A stretch of 64,000 bases of DNA. Source: Phylloscopus collybita. Lineage: Eukaryota > Chordata > Aves > Passeriformes > Phylloscopidae. Below, one piece after another: positions 40,301 through 51,230 of the stretch (position 1 is its first letter; every line of letters starts with the position of its first letter). Below the pieces are notes generated by a model that was not told the origin of the DNA, did no database searches, and saw only the letters and a list, made by a program, of their open reading frames with translations. Position numbers and translations under genes: made by a program. The stretch covers positions 3,920,001-3,984,000 of the forward strand of contig JAJNNQ010000027.1 of NCBI GenBank assembly GCA_027886175.1, read 5' to 3'.

Positions 40301-43300
40301 TGCAGACATCAAGGCAATGTGATTTTTATGTAGTGATATTTCAACAAAATATTTTTGAACTGAGATTCATGGGGTTAGTTTTATAAATTAATTCAATGAA
40401 GTAAGGGCAAATCCTGTCCCTTGTTCACCAAGGGATTCCCTGGAGATCCTGCAAAGCTACAAACTAAGCAGAAACAGGTCTGTGAACTACTGCAAGACAC
40501 CCACTGGGGCACCATGAAAACTCAGTAACTATTTCAGTTTTTAGCCCCTCTCCAGCAGTTTCTGAGGCCATACTTGACTTTTCCATACTGGGACATCTGA
40601 GCATATCCTCAAAAACCTCTCTTTATAGAGACTTCTCAGAGCATCATGGTCGAGAGATCTTTAACAATTCCTTTTTATTTCTGTCAAATTACTGTAGTTT
40701 CAAAATACTAACAATTTTTTTTTAGCAAAAGGATTTTTATAGCTTACTGTCAAGTCATAAGAAAAACAGTCAAACCCTTATTACAGTACTAGCTATGTTC
40801 CAACTGTCAAATAAGAAGGGATGTAGACTATTAAATATTACAAATATTTAAATTGACATGCACTTTCTCTCTACTCCTTTTTGTTTTGACAATCCTACTT
40901 ACCTTGGAGGAATCATCTTTGAGCTTTTCTTGACTGTTATTTTTACTCTGAGTCCTCAAACTTCCAGGAGGTTGCTGAGTTTTGTATTTACTGAGTTTCT
41001 CCTCCTCCTCTCCAGGTTTTTCTTTCAAACCTGGTGAAAACTGACTTTCTGGTACCAGAACCTATAGAATAGTTTCATTTAATTTGTATACAATATTTGG
41101 ATTTTATAATGTTTTATTTTTATACTAACACACTGAGTAACTTCTTTACCATAAGTAACAAATCCCTGATTCTGATAAACTTCAGAGGTTACAGACTTTT
41201 AGTTTGAAAAACTTCCAACTTAATTGCTAATTTTGTCACAAGGATGGGTTTTCAAGTAACAATGCACATAAAAGAACTTGTCCTGTGCATATTTGTCTGT
41301 TTTATTCTATGATTTGGATATTAGTATCTCCCCAAGAAACCAGTACATACATACTAGACACCCCTTGCCTGGCTCTAGACTTATCTACATTTATTGATAT
41401 TTGAATGTTTTTTGTTTTTACTGTGAATGATTATAAATTATGAATAACCAGACTAATTAAACAAAGCCAAGAAAGCATCTCAGCACACTGAGGTAGAATA
41501 CCTGTGATCCACTTTCATCAAAGACAATGTGGACAGTTGTTTTGGCTACTGATGTAGACTGCTTCTTGCTGAAATCCTGCAAAGGGAAATGTCAAATTCA
41601 CAGCAGTTTCATCCCTCATGAGTTCCTCAGTTAGACTTCAGGACCAAGCAGTTTGTTACAAGCAGCAAGGAGTAAGGTGTGGCTTGCTAAAAATGTTTTA
41701 CTAAATGAGTAAATTCATGAATATTAATTGCACTGTGAAACAAGATAGCTCATGAATCATTTCTGAAAGTATTTGTGTTTCTGGAAGATTAAATCTGCAA
41801 AATTCAACATTAAAATATGATATTCTCTTTCCTGCCAGTTCATTTCTGTTGCAATTCATTTTCAATCTTGGAATGAAAGAACCATTCCAGGTGATTGAGT
41901 CCAGCACTGCCAAGCCCACCACTAAGCCATGTCCCCAAGTGCCACATCCTCATGTGCCTTAACCCCAGCGATGGGGACTCCACCACTGCTCTGGCAGCCT
42001 GTGGCAGGGCTTGACAACCCTTCCAGTGGGAAGATTTTCCTAAAATCCAACCTAAACCTCCCCTGGTGCAACCTGAGGCCATTTCCTCTTGTCCTTATTA
42101 AGCATCTTTCCCAAAGCTTAACATATTCTGCTGTTATGTAGCAGAGATGTTAAGGAGAAACTGTTGGATGGAGAGATAGCAATAATCACAGCTGGAACAT
42201 CCATATGGCAATGAGACATGGAGGTTGAATCAATTAAAAACTATTCAAAAAGCTGCTTAAATCTTACCTTACATTTATGAAATCCATAAATCTTTATGGT
42301 GACATCTTTGATTTCCAAGATAGAATCAAAACATAGAAGAAATTTCTGTCCTTCAAGGGAGCCCACACTCATTGGGCTTTTTAGATCTATTGTTAATAGT
42401 TTCTTTGAATCTTTTTCTGGACAAAAACAAAATTTGAAAAGCAGTTTCATTTCAATTTAATAGCATCTCATATAATCTTTGTCAACACGTGACACATTCT
42501 TCAGTTCAGGTACTAAGATTAATATTTTATTTAATTGTCTCTAATCCACAATAATTTTATTAGTAAAACAATTCAAAATTTAATTTTTTTAGAAATACTT
42601 CATCTGTATATTATTCCACAGAATTTTCTTTGAAGGTTACTTACTATAGCTGCAAACAAATTACAGGTATTTGGTGTTCTAACAAGTTCAAAAGGAATAT
42701 TGTTACCTCTGATTGTCTTATGCCTTACTTGAAATAACTCTAAGACATGATTATTAAATTATTTTCCTAAAATCACACCAGCATGCCCAAAGTGCAGATG
42801 TGACTGCAGTGCAATTTTGTCCCTGATAAAAACAGTTCCTACAATATTTTAAGTGAGAATTCTGCTTTGCTAGAATTAAGTACTTGAATCAATTTGAAAT
42901 TAAATTGAAAACCCAAGTCAGAATACAACAAAAGGTCCCATTTTTGAATTCTAATACCTTCCAGGCTGTACATGTTGACATCTTCTTCTTGTATAATGAC
43001 TGTTTCCCACTGATGATCCTTACATGAAAAATACATTTTGAAAAATAGGAAAGTATTATATTACAATTAAAAGAAATCCAAAGTCATTCAGTGAGGACAA
43101 ATTTCCAACTTTTAAACCTCTCTTACACAGAGTGACAGAAACCTGTGCTTCACTATTGCTCACTATGCACATGTTAAACTATTCCCAAACAGCATTAGGA
43201 AGTCATTACTGTGAAATCTTTGATCTAAATATCAACAAAACCTGGATTTTCTTTAGCCCCACCAAGATTGGAATGCACACATAAGTTCAGCATGCTGAAC

Positions 43301-46300
43301 ATGAGGAAATAAAATCTGACACACTCCAAGGAATGTGTATTTGCTGCCTCAGGACAACCCAGTGGGAGACAAAACTCAGCTTACTTCATCCTCTGCTGCC
43401 ACATAGAAGGAAATACTTCTGCTGCCAATGTTGAAATCAATCCAAAACTCTTCCAGGTTCTCATCCAATGGTATCTGGAGCTAAAACAAAAAGAATAAGG
43501 TAAAACAGTAAGAGCAGAGAACACTGATTACTACCAGCTAAGAACCTTCATGCTGGTCTGAAACCTGACAAACTTTCAGTCCATGCTTATTTGCATACAT
43601 CTGAAAAAAAGTAATTTTCTTATTTTCTCTCTATTTTTTCTTAACTGGAAGGCAGAAAATCTTACCTCATACTTATCAAGAGCTGCTGATACACATGGGA
43701 ATGTAAAAACCCTGTAAGAAAAGAATATTTTTTCAAGTATTCTACAATGCTGTAAATAAATTTTGCAGATCTGAATACAGCAAATGGATTGTGTTTTCAC
43801 AAACTTTAGAGACTTAGAGATCCCAGCAATCAAGGTAATTTTTTACCCCAGGGAGGTAACTGTTTTAAATGAAATTTAAACAGTTAAATAATTTAAAATG
43901 TTTAAACAATTTAAATAAAATAAAAAAAAAGAAAATCTATTACCATACAAAAAAAATCAGTTTTACCTTCTTTTGTCTCCAAGCATGCCATTCACTTGGT
44001 TAAGAAATTTTCTGCAATCCTATTAAAACACGGGAAATTTCTTAAAGAATTGTAAAATGGAAGTTTCCCTCCCTGGAAATATTCTGCATGTGACTCACTG
44101 TCTCAAACTCTGAATCTTTAATTCCTTTAAATGCAGTGGAGACAAACTCCATGGGAAACCACTGGGAGGCCAGAATTCCCCTTTGCTTCTCTGACACCAT
44201 TCTGCACAGAGCTTCTGTGATGGCCACTTGTGTGTCATAATCTGCAGAACAGCATAATTCACAGCAAGAGCAGATTTTAGTAACTATTGAGGTGGAAAAT
44301 ATTATCAGGAAACTGGGGTAGGCAGTGCTGAACATAATCTAGATCCCATTAGATCCAAATATGTAACCCCTGAAGGATAATCAGAAAAAGAAGTATGGAA
44401 ATGATGATAAATAAACATGTTATTTTTTTTAAATGAAACCAACTAAAGTTTCCAGGGCTGTCAGAACCACACCAGGTGTTTAAACAAGAGAGAGGGGTTT
44501 TCAGCTTTCATCTCTCTGAGCTGGGAAGTTGTTGGATACCAAAGTGATCCCTGAGGGAATCTACTACCACCCATGGTCACAGCTCACAGCCTCAAAGATT
44601 GACTTCTTCATCATTCTTCCTATTTGAAAAATTTTATTCTAGAGAAAACCAAAAACTTCAGTAAGTTTTCCATACACTGAACACACAGAAACATCCCAGC
44701 TTGCAGACTGTTTTCATGCAGAATTTCTGTTTTTCAGATATTTTTCTGCAGCTTCTGAATGCCTTCTCTGGTTTCTTAATGGGTCTGCATCTCATTTTTA
44801 AGAAGCTCAATACTAAATTAAGTCCCATGCTCACCTCCAGCATCCAAAATTGTCCTCCCCATTTCACTCCTGCCAAACAAAGGAACATTTCAGCAAATGT
44901 GACAGCAACACAAAGCCCAGAGAAAAAGTTTATAATGAACTTTCAATGTAGGAGACAAACCCCTGATTCCATGGAGCTGTAAGACTTCCAAGGGGGAAAT
45001 CCCTCTGGGAGCACTGCCTGGGGCCCTGAATCACCTGACAGACACAATTTTGATTCTGTTTTGATTCTGAAGTGCTGTAGAACAATTTCCAGTGTGAGCA
45101 GCCCAAGCTTCCAGTGAGTGACTCATTGTGCTTTAAGCACATCCTTCAAACAGGAGTTTAATGATTTTATGACAACTGGGATGGGGAGAAGCCTGATTCA
45201 GAGTGGGAAAGAGGAAATTTCAGGCTCCTGATGGAGAATAACCCATGGGAATACCTGTCTCCATCCACTACCACTGAGAATTCAACAGCAAGTGCAGAAG
45301 TTGAGTTAAACAGGGACCAATCTGCACAACAGCTTAGTAAAAACTGCCTCCCAACTCTGCAAATGATGCAATGATATAAAAATTATACTGAAGATCATTT
45401 ACATGGCAAGTAACATCTCCTTTGTAGAAAATATCTTTTTCCTGGCATCTCGTGGGATCTTGTCAAGCAATAAATTCAGTTTTTTTATTACCTAAGAAGA
45501 GTGGAAAAAAGGGAGCAAGTTGAAATATAAAGTAAGTTTGTTAAACTTTGAGTTATTTTTATTTTGGGCCCTTGTAATGTATTTCATACCACAGAAGAAA
45601 GCAAAATGCTTAAGTAACTGCAAAACAGGAAAAGACAATGAGTTCTACATGATGGTATTTATCTTACTAAAATGGTATTTAATGGTATTTAAATGGTATT
45701 TATCTTACTAAAAGAAACTCAATTTCAATAAATTACATTAGTTTCAATAGGAAAAAGTAGTTATTCAACAGCTGTTTCTTATTTGCAGGTTAAAATACAG
45801 AAAATCAGCCAAAGCCAGAGTTCTGTCTGCAGTTGATTGCTGAGTTAAAGTGTGCCTTAAATTAGCATTAAAAAGCCTTTTCTTTGGGGATGTAGCCTTT
45901 ACTACAAGACTTTTTTGTAACTTTCCCTTTCTTTAGAGGGAAAATCCCCTGACAGCCCGAGGTTACTAAAATAAACAGGAGAAATTTGGAGTGTACTGGA
46001 AGGAATGCAAATTTCCTGCAAGTGACTAAAGAATTTATAATCAAGGATCTTAATCCTATTTCTAGCACTTGCAGAGCACCTTTTTTCCTATGCTTTTATA
46101 CAGCTTCCTCGCCAGAACTTTAATATCACTATTTTGTAATTTACTCTTAAAAAAACCTCAATAAACCAACAAACTCCACCAGCACAGGTCAATAATCTGA
46201 AACAGCCCCAACATATAAACAACAACAAATGTTCCCAGAGAAATATTATACAATCCTTCTGATCCTGGAGCACTACAATATTCTCTTTTTTGTAGCATCT

Positions 46301-49300
46301 GCACAGTTAAAGAACTGTTTCCACAAAGTCTGTTAACACACTAACCAGGAAACTGCTGCTTAGAAAGAAGGATGTTTACCTCCTGCTGGACATAAATATT
46401 AATTCTTGCATCAGTGATGAGGGAACATGTTCTCAGAACAAAGTTGTCTAGTATTTGCATTTTACCTAACAAACAGGAAAGACAGAAATCAAGGAGTTGT
46501 CAAGAGTGTATTAGACTGCCTCCTCATAAACATTTGGGAAAAGATTCATTTTCATTTAGAAATAAAATACAGCGTGTCTGGCCTTTGATAAAGGATTAGT
46601 GATAGGTAAAACAAAATAGTTACTTCAGTTTATAGTAAGCATATTTCTATTCCTGTGCATCACTGTGCAATTCCCCTGGGCAGGAGATTATTAATTTTTA
46701 AATGTAATTGGTCAATTCTACAACTCAGCTCTCTGAGATACAACTCAGGTGCTGGAATTCATCTCCCCAGGGCCAAGGAAATGAATCTTTCACTTGGATC
46801 ACGACACCAAACAGTCTGCAGGGACTTCCTGCCCAGTGCCACACTGAAAGGCAAGGGCAGGGTGACATTCACAAGGACAAGGTCAATGAGGAAGGATCAC
46901 TGGGCTGTGCTGAGCTGTGTCAGGACCTGAGAAACAACTTTTCTTAGGAATAACTCAGTTCATTTGCCATCTCTGAGACTTCCTGTGCTTTTTTATTACT
47001 GACAACAGCAAGTTACAAGGAAATCTGTCCACAGAGAAACCTCAAACTAAAGCTGACATCACAGGAATGAGAAATGTGCTCCTTTGTGTGCTCTGGAAGA
47101 GACATTTTAAACTCTCATTGCTGCTTTTATAAGCTCACCTTCAGGCCTGCTATCACACACAACCTGCAATAAAACAAAACCAAACCAAGTCATTTTAGCA
47201 AAGAAAATATTACAGCATAAAAAAATCAGGCAACATGTACCTGAAGGAAGTAATCAAAAAGCATTTAAGATTTTGAAATTATTTTGTCCTTAACAAATAA
47301 TCTAAGAGATGATCTCAACTAACAAGTGTGTTTTCCCAAAATTATATTTCACATTTACATTTACTGAAATAATTTCACCAATGACAAATTTTTTTATGAA
47401 GAGAAGAAAACTCACAGATCTTATAAACTGAGTTAACATACCAATAATAAGTGTAATAAAAAATTGATCAGGATGAACATTTTTTTTTGTTCATTGAACA
47501 TTTACTTCACTGTCTTTTTTAACTTTATTTCATGATGCCAGCCATAAACAGAAATTAGTATGAATACAGCAAACTGTTTAACCAAATAATCTATTTCAGA
47601 AGTCATTGCAATATTAACTTTAGGAAGATATTAAATAGAAACATATTTAAAGTCTTTTTATTGCTAAACAAGTAACAATTACTTTGACAATTTTTATAAA
47701 CAATGTATTTTTACCAGCAACATGATGAAGAAATCTTCAGCCAGATTTGTAAGCATTTCATTCTTTTCATTTCCTCTAAGGACCAAAATTCCTTTTAACT
47801 TTTCAAACCAATTGACCATGTAAAGGGAAAACAAAAGTAAATCTATTTTAATAACCTGGAAAAGGACAATAGTTTGTATTTTACTTAAGTAAAACTAAAC
47901 AAACTCTACAATGATTAAAACGACAACATCATCCCCATTCTGCTGAGCAGATGTTAGCCCCAGACTGAAATTCTTCAGATAGGCTACACAAAATTAGGTG
48001 ATTTTAAGGGCTTTTTAACACAAAAATTGGAGATCTACTTTGACACCTCTCATCAAAGACAAAACAGCTGAAAACTGATAGTGGCTAAGTGAAAGATGGT
48101 GTGAATATAAGCATAAAGTTATGTTTTATTATTTTCAGCCCTTGTAATGTATTTCATACCACTAAAGAAAGTAACAGGCTTCAAGAATAGATGAGTTCTA
48201 TGACTTTAAACGGTATTTATCTTACTAAAACAGCCTCAATTTCAATAAATTACACCAGTTTTAATTTATTTAGAAGTTCACAGATGCTTTATGGTTTTAC
48301 TTATCCTTCCAACAAGACCGTGTTTTATCATTGCTGGCAGCCCATCTTCTCCTGCTATGCTGATTTTTCTGCCACATTTCTGAACAGCATTTAGTAAAGT
48401 AGAAATGCTTTTGACTTCTTGTTTGTCAAGTGCCTGAAATCGAAATTACAAAATAAGCTTTAGTGTGAAGTCCCATAAGAACCCATATTTAATTAATCAG
48501 ATGCCTTTTTTTGTTGTTGTTGTTCTCAAAAGCCACCTTAACTGCAGATTGAAGGAGAGATTTCATTCATAAAATTTATTTTGGGTTCTTAAATCAACTG
48601 CTGGTGTCAACCAAGCCAAATGAAAAAAAGTCTTTTTCACCCTCTTCCAGATGGTGTAGATGATTTTGATGCAATGATTACATTACCCAACACAGAAGCT
48701 TGTCCAATTTGTTGACAAACTGTTTGCTGCATTTGTGAGAGACCTTTTCACATTCTTCTGTGGCCAGAAATTTTTCCAAGGATTGGAAATCCTTTTTTCC
48801 TGTAGCTTCATCAATTAACTTTTCAAACTGTAAGCAATATACCAAAGCAACTGTATTACTGCATGCTTAACACTGATTAACATATCTAATTAACATAGAT
48901 TTGATGCAAGTTTTACACAATCACCTGCTGCATTTGAAGCAAATATCCTGAATCACAAAACAATAAAGTGTAAAACCTTAAGTATAGAGCACCCTATTTA
49001 ATACATTAATCCTGCATCTACTTATGCATTGAGATTTTAATTTTTTGCCTTAACTGGCTTTTGTTTCCTCATATTGCAACTAAATTCCTACAGAAGAGTT
49101 TGTTGTATCAATGCCCCTTACTTGGTATATTTAGTATTTTACACTTCTGAGTTACATTATCTGTTTTGCCCCTTTATTCTTTCTAAACCAATTACAAATT
49201 GATTTCAACATTTTGATCTTAAGTATCATCTCAGCTGATTAACCTCTGCCAAATGCATATGATTTATTTTCATCAGTACAAATTTCCAGTTCCTCTTGCT

Positions 49301-49470
49301 TTCCATCCAGCTGCTTTGCACTAAGCCACATCAAAAGAAAATTTCCTCCTACCACACTGCACTGCCACACTGAAGATTTTCCTTACAATTAAGTGCTAGT
49401 GATTAAAACAATCAATACTCATATCCTGCTCCATCAGCACATACCTGCATCTCATTCCTGGCTGGCATTT
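27834..49470 (-). CDS. SYCP2: SYCP2, synaptonemal complex protein 2 (complete, 44 coding exons)
   Basis: SYCP2 is a meiotic axis / lateral-element protein of the synaptonemal complex. It forms filaments with SYCP3 and is needed for homologue synapsis in germ cells. I assembled 44 coding exons by splice sites and phase. Their lengths sum to 4,389 nt, an exact multiple of three, giving 1,462 aa; the human protein is about 1,530 aa. The ATG at 49,468-49,470 opens MPARNEMQ. The last exon reads [12 protein letters not shown] and ends TGA at 27,834. Diagnostic matches include [34 protein letters not shown], the KMDHF segment and LQEKFLKEM. Exons are itemised in the next five entries. Odd features are an AT-AC intron 3, two GC-AG introns and a tandem exon pair. 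No frameshift or premature stop is seen. Confidence 0.97.
30733..30757. repeat. Short ATT trinucleotide repeat
   Basis: About eight ATT units with one GTT interruption lie just upstream of the acceptor of SYCP2 exon 37. Confidence 0.8.
31693..32152 (-). CDS. SYCP2: SYCP2 coding exons 34 and 35: tandemly duplicated exon pair
   Basis: Exons are 31,982-32,152 (57 codons) and 31,693-31,860 (56 codons), residues 1062-1174, both phase 0 to phase 0. Their peptides are homologous: [17 protein letters not shown] against [17 protein letters not shown], with a shared DSS...Q..F centre and a TK...K.KE end. By hand I count 27 identities in 56 aligned positions. Intron bases after each donor are also alike (AGCTGCAG.TCTCTTCTGA in both), so a genomic segment of roughly 290 bp was duplicated. 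The function of the module is unknown to me. Confidence 0.9.
32267..41061 (-). CDS. SYCP2: SYCP2 coding exons 16-33: charged central region
   Basis: Exons are 40,903-41,061, 40,077-40,176, 39,403-39,521, 38,395-38,455, 38,239-38,296, 37,914-38,050, 37,514-37,611, 37,164-37,282, 36,888-36,918, 36,506-36,570, 36,341-36,398, 35,630-35,685, 35,072-35,120, 34,781-34,955, 34,328-34,395, 33,821-33,985, 32,921-33,108 and 32,267-about 32,486 (residues 420-1061). The region is Lys/Ser/Glu-rich and probably disordered. Landmarks are [52 protein letters not shown] and [13 protein letters not shown]. Exon 19 has a GC donor (TTTAG/GCAAGT). The start of the last listed exon is the least certain boundary: several AG acceptors keep the phase. 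Confidence 0.88.
36761..36860. repeat. Tandem duplication of an about 50-bp intronic segment
   Basis: TATTTATGAACTTCCCTT...ATACCTATTGACT and TATTTATGAACTTTCCCTT...ATACCTAATGACT follow each other directly, each trailed by an ATTAAAAACA block. They lie in SYCP2 intron 24. The copies differ at a few positions. Confidence 0.75.
41502..44019 (-). CDS. SYCP2: SYCP2 coding exons 10-15: Spt16M-like domain
   Basis: Exons are 43,967-44,019, 43,666-43,711, 43,385-43,480, 42,958-43,018, 42,268-42,416 and 41,502-41,576 (residues 260-419). This matches the Spt16-middle-like domain of SYCP2. Pieces are [77 protein letters not shown] and [19 protein letters not shown]. Exon 15 ends in [11 protein letters not shown], a conserved segment that leads into the unstructured linker. 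An antisense CR1 fragment lies in the intron between exons 14 and 15. Confidence 0.95.
41875..42095 (-). mobile_element. CR1 LINE fragment, antisense
   Basis: The block reads GATTGAGTCCAGCACTGCCA, AACCCCAGCGATGGGGACTC, CTTCCAGTGGGAAGATTTTC, CCAACCTAAACCTCCCCTGG and TGAGGCCATTTCCTCTTGTC. It is the reverse complement of the CR1 region just upstream of its 3' UTR. It lies inside SYCP2 intron 14. Confidence 0.9.
44099..49470 (-). CDS. SYCP2: SYCP2 coding exons 1-9: N-terminal armadillo-like domain
   Basis: Exons are 49,447-49,470, 48,687-48,827, 48,305-48,433, 47,715-47,819, 47,139-47,163, 46,380-46,465, 45,403-45,491, 44,835-44,869 and 44,099-44,241 (residues 1-259). They encode the helical armadillo-repeat-like region. 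Recognisable pieces are [47 protein letters not shown] and [13 protein letters not shown]. The ATG exon probably starts at 49,491 after a TTTTTATGCAG acceptor, with a short 5' UTR. Intron 3 (48,304 to 47,820) has no GT-AG solution that keeps the frame and is proposed to be AT-AC. All other junctions in this block are GT-AG. Confidence 0.93.
45549..45745. repeat. Copy 1 of a dispersed intronic repeat in SYCP2
   Basis: It shares CCTTGTAATGTATTTCATAC, ATGAGTTCTA, GGTATTTATCTTACTAAAA and CTCAATTTCAATAAATTACA, in the same order and orientation, with 48,127-48,265. This copy has an internal expansion of ATGGTATTTA units (about 45,655-45,712). It lies in intron 6, about 60 bp before exon 7. The family is not identified. 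Confidence 0.75.
48127..48265. repeat. Copy 2 of a dispersed intronic repeat in SYCP2
   Basis: This is the counterpart of 45,549-45,745, in the same orientation, about 2.6 kb away in intron 3, shortly after exon 3. It lacks the ATGGTATTTA expansion. It could be an old duplication or two copies of an unidentified interspersed element. Confidence 0.75.
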
Positions 49471-50259
49471 TTGCAATTCACCAACTCAGCTGCATAAAAA
49501 GAAACAATCATCACACTTTAAAGAGGTTTTGCAAACACATTGGGAACCAGTCAGAATACATTACAAACTCCGAAGTTTGTCAGTGTATAAATGGTATATA
49601 AATGCTATTTTAGTACCTGGGGATATAAGGAAACTTTCTTGCATGGATAAACCATTGCTTAAAGCAAAGGAGAGGAAGGAACGATCACGTCCATGGCTGG
49701 AGGCACGGAGGGGCCTGAGAGGCCCCTCAGGATTTCCCAGCAAGGAAAGAGCACAGAAGGTGAATACCAGGTTATTCAGGACAGGAGAGTCAAAAGCAAA
49801 AGCTCTATAAAGGCCCCACCATAAAATGGTAAATTAATCATTTAACATAAATATGGTAAATGATGCAGAGGAAAAGACTTCTTGATGCACGCAGTGACGG
49901 CCTCTAAAGTGACTGTCACCAGCTAAAAGCAAGATCCGGGTAACAAGAGGTTTCTGAAAATAATTTCTTAATACTCAAGGACAGACCAAATACTTGCTTT
50001 GTCGAACGTTTAAGAAAAGCAATGAATCTGTTCATGCTTTGTATGAATTATTTTACATCCATGTGTAGTCAACAACCTGCACCTTTGGTCTCCCCATCCC
50101 AGACATTATACAAACAAAACAAATAGCGATTAAAGACAGGGAATGACCTCCGTATAACATCAACTGGGAACACAGACTAGCTATTCCTGTACTAAATAAT
50201 ACAGAAATAACAAATACAGGCTGATTTTTAATTACTTTTTCCAACACAAGAGCACAACG

Positions 50260-50620
50260 GCCTCCGCTGAGGCCCGCGCTAGCACCTCACAGCTCTGCTG
50301 TCTCCGGCCCGGTCACACAGCCCTGAGGAAGAAGCAGAACTCCCTTGGCGATAAAAGAGACGCCCAGGCCCGGCTGGACCGACCAGGCCCGGCTGGAACG
50401 CCTCGCGCTCACCGCGCTCACCGCGCTCACCGCCCGCCCTCAGCCGCGCGCCCTCAGCGCGAGCCGGACCCCGCCCCTCACCGCCCGCGAGACCCGCCGG
50501 CCAATCAGCGCCGGGCAGCCCGGCCGCGGGCCAATGGCGAGGGGCGGGGGGCGGGCACTGCGGGCCCTCAGCGCGGCCGGCGGGAGCGCCCCCTCAGCGC
50601 GCCCCCTCAGTTGCTTTTGT
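50260..50620 (-). promoter_or_regulatory. CpG-island promoter of SYCP2 with two CCAAT boxes
   Basis: This is a GC-rich, CpG-dense block 0.8-1.1 kb upstream of the SYCP2 start codon. CCAAT occurs at 50,501-50,505 (GGCCAATCAG) and 50,531-50,535 (GGCCAATGG), exactly 30 bp apart in the same orientation, as in many NF-Y promoters. It also holds three GCTCACCGC units (about 50,408-50,435) and several CCCTCAGCGCG motifs. A noncoding first exon probably lies at its left side, but I cannot place its donor. Between 49,492 and 50,260 I see no gene. Confidence 0.7.
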
Positions 50621-50794
50621 CTGTTTGGAACCAAGTTGCGAGCACGCATAGAAATTACTGGGCATGACTTGCTAAACCAGTGTGATCCATTCCTATGCTT
50701 AATTTAGAAACGCTTTCACTGCCCGAGTAAGTGCAAAGACACGCTCGGTTACAGACCTGCCGTGGGCAAAGGGCTTCGACTGACGTCTGCGGTC

Positions 50795-51140
50795 TTTATT
50801 ATGCAGAGGGAACGGGATAATGTGCTTAATGGAATCCAGCAATGCACTGCATAATGTGCTTAAATGGAATCCTGCAGTTGTGGGTAATATGTTTAATTGG
50901 AATCCGACAGTGCCAAAACGGGGCTTTACCTGTAGTGATGCGGTTACTTGGTGTATCTATTGCCATAACACAAATACGGATGTAAAATTTATCATGAATC
51001 TCACATACTCCAAAAGAGTATCGAGAAGTGTCTCCGTTCATTCCTAGAATAAGCAGCAATAGTGGAGCACCTAGGAGAGAAGTCACTTTCACAGCAGGTA
51101 AACCTACGGCAATTGTAAATAAAATAATACTGCTGATTCC
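50795..51140 (-). CDS. Candidate terminal exon of an unrecognised gene
   Basis: A CTCATTTCAG acceptor behind a very long pyrimidine tract (51,143-51,230 on this strand) opens 104 codons in phase 0, with stop at 50,826-50,828. AATAAA lies at 50,795-50,800, 26 nt later. The peptide has two adjacent hydrophobic stretches (IILFTIAVGLPAV and LLGAPLLLLILGM), then YSFGVCEIHDKFYIRICVMA. An 11-residue repeat (CRIPIKHITHN, CRIPFKHIMQ) is near the end. A GT donor also exists after 50,930. I do not recognise the protein. Upstream on the same strand, 52,393-52,578 encodes a signal-peptide-like start (MVLLFVLFLSVLLGVAFPP). It may be a gene or chance; CpG content here may only reflect the nearby island. Confidence 0.25.
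50818..50905. repeat. Three imperfect copies of a 33-34 bp unit
   Basis: TAATGTGCTTAATGGAATCC at 50,818, TAATGTGCTTAAATGGAATC at 50,852 and TAATATGTTTAATTGGAATC at 50,885 are spaced by 34 and 33 bp. They underlie the short peptide repeat at the end of the candidate - strand exon. Confidence 0.8.
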
Positions 51141-51171
51141 CTGAAATGAGAAAGATAACTCAATACTAGAA

Positions 51172-51196
51172 AAGAAAAAAAAAAAAAAAAAAAAAG

Positions 51197-51227
<31 letters not shown>

Positions 51228-51230
51228 GCA
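51172..51230. repeat. Long interrupted poly-A tract
   Basis: About 60 bp are nearly all A on the + strand, interrupted by GGC and GC. Read on the - strand it is a pyrimidine tract 30-90 bp upstream of a good AG acceptor. It may also be the remnant of a retroposon tail; no element body is recognised next to it. Confidence 0.85.

Noticed and set aside
47820..48304. U12-type (minor spliceosome) AT-AC intron
   Set aside because: The donor is ATAAGT, not ATATCC, so the minor class does not fit. The U2-type AT-AC reading was kept instead.
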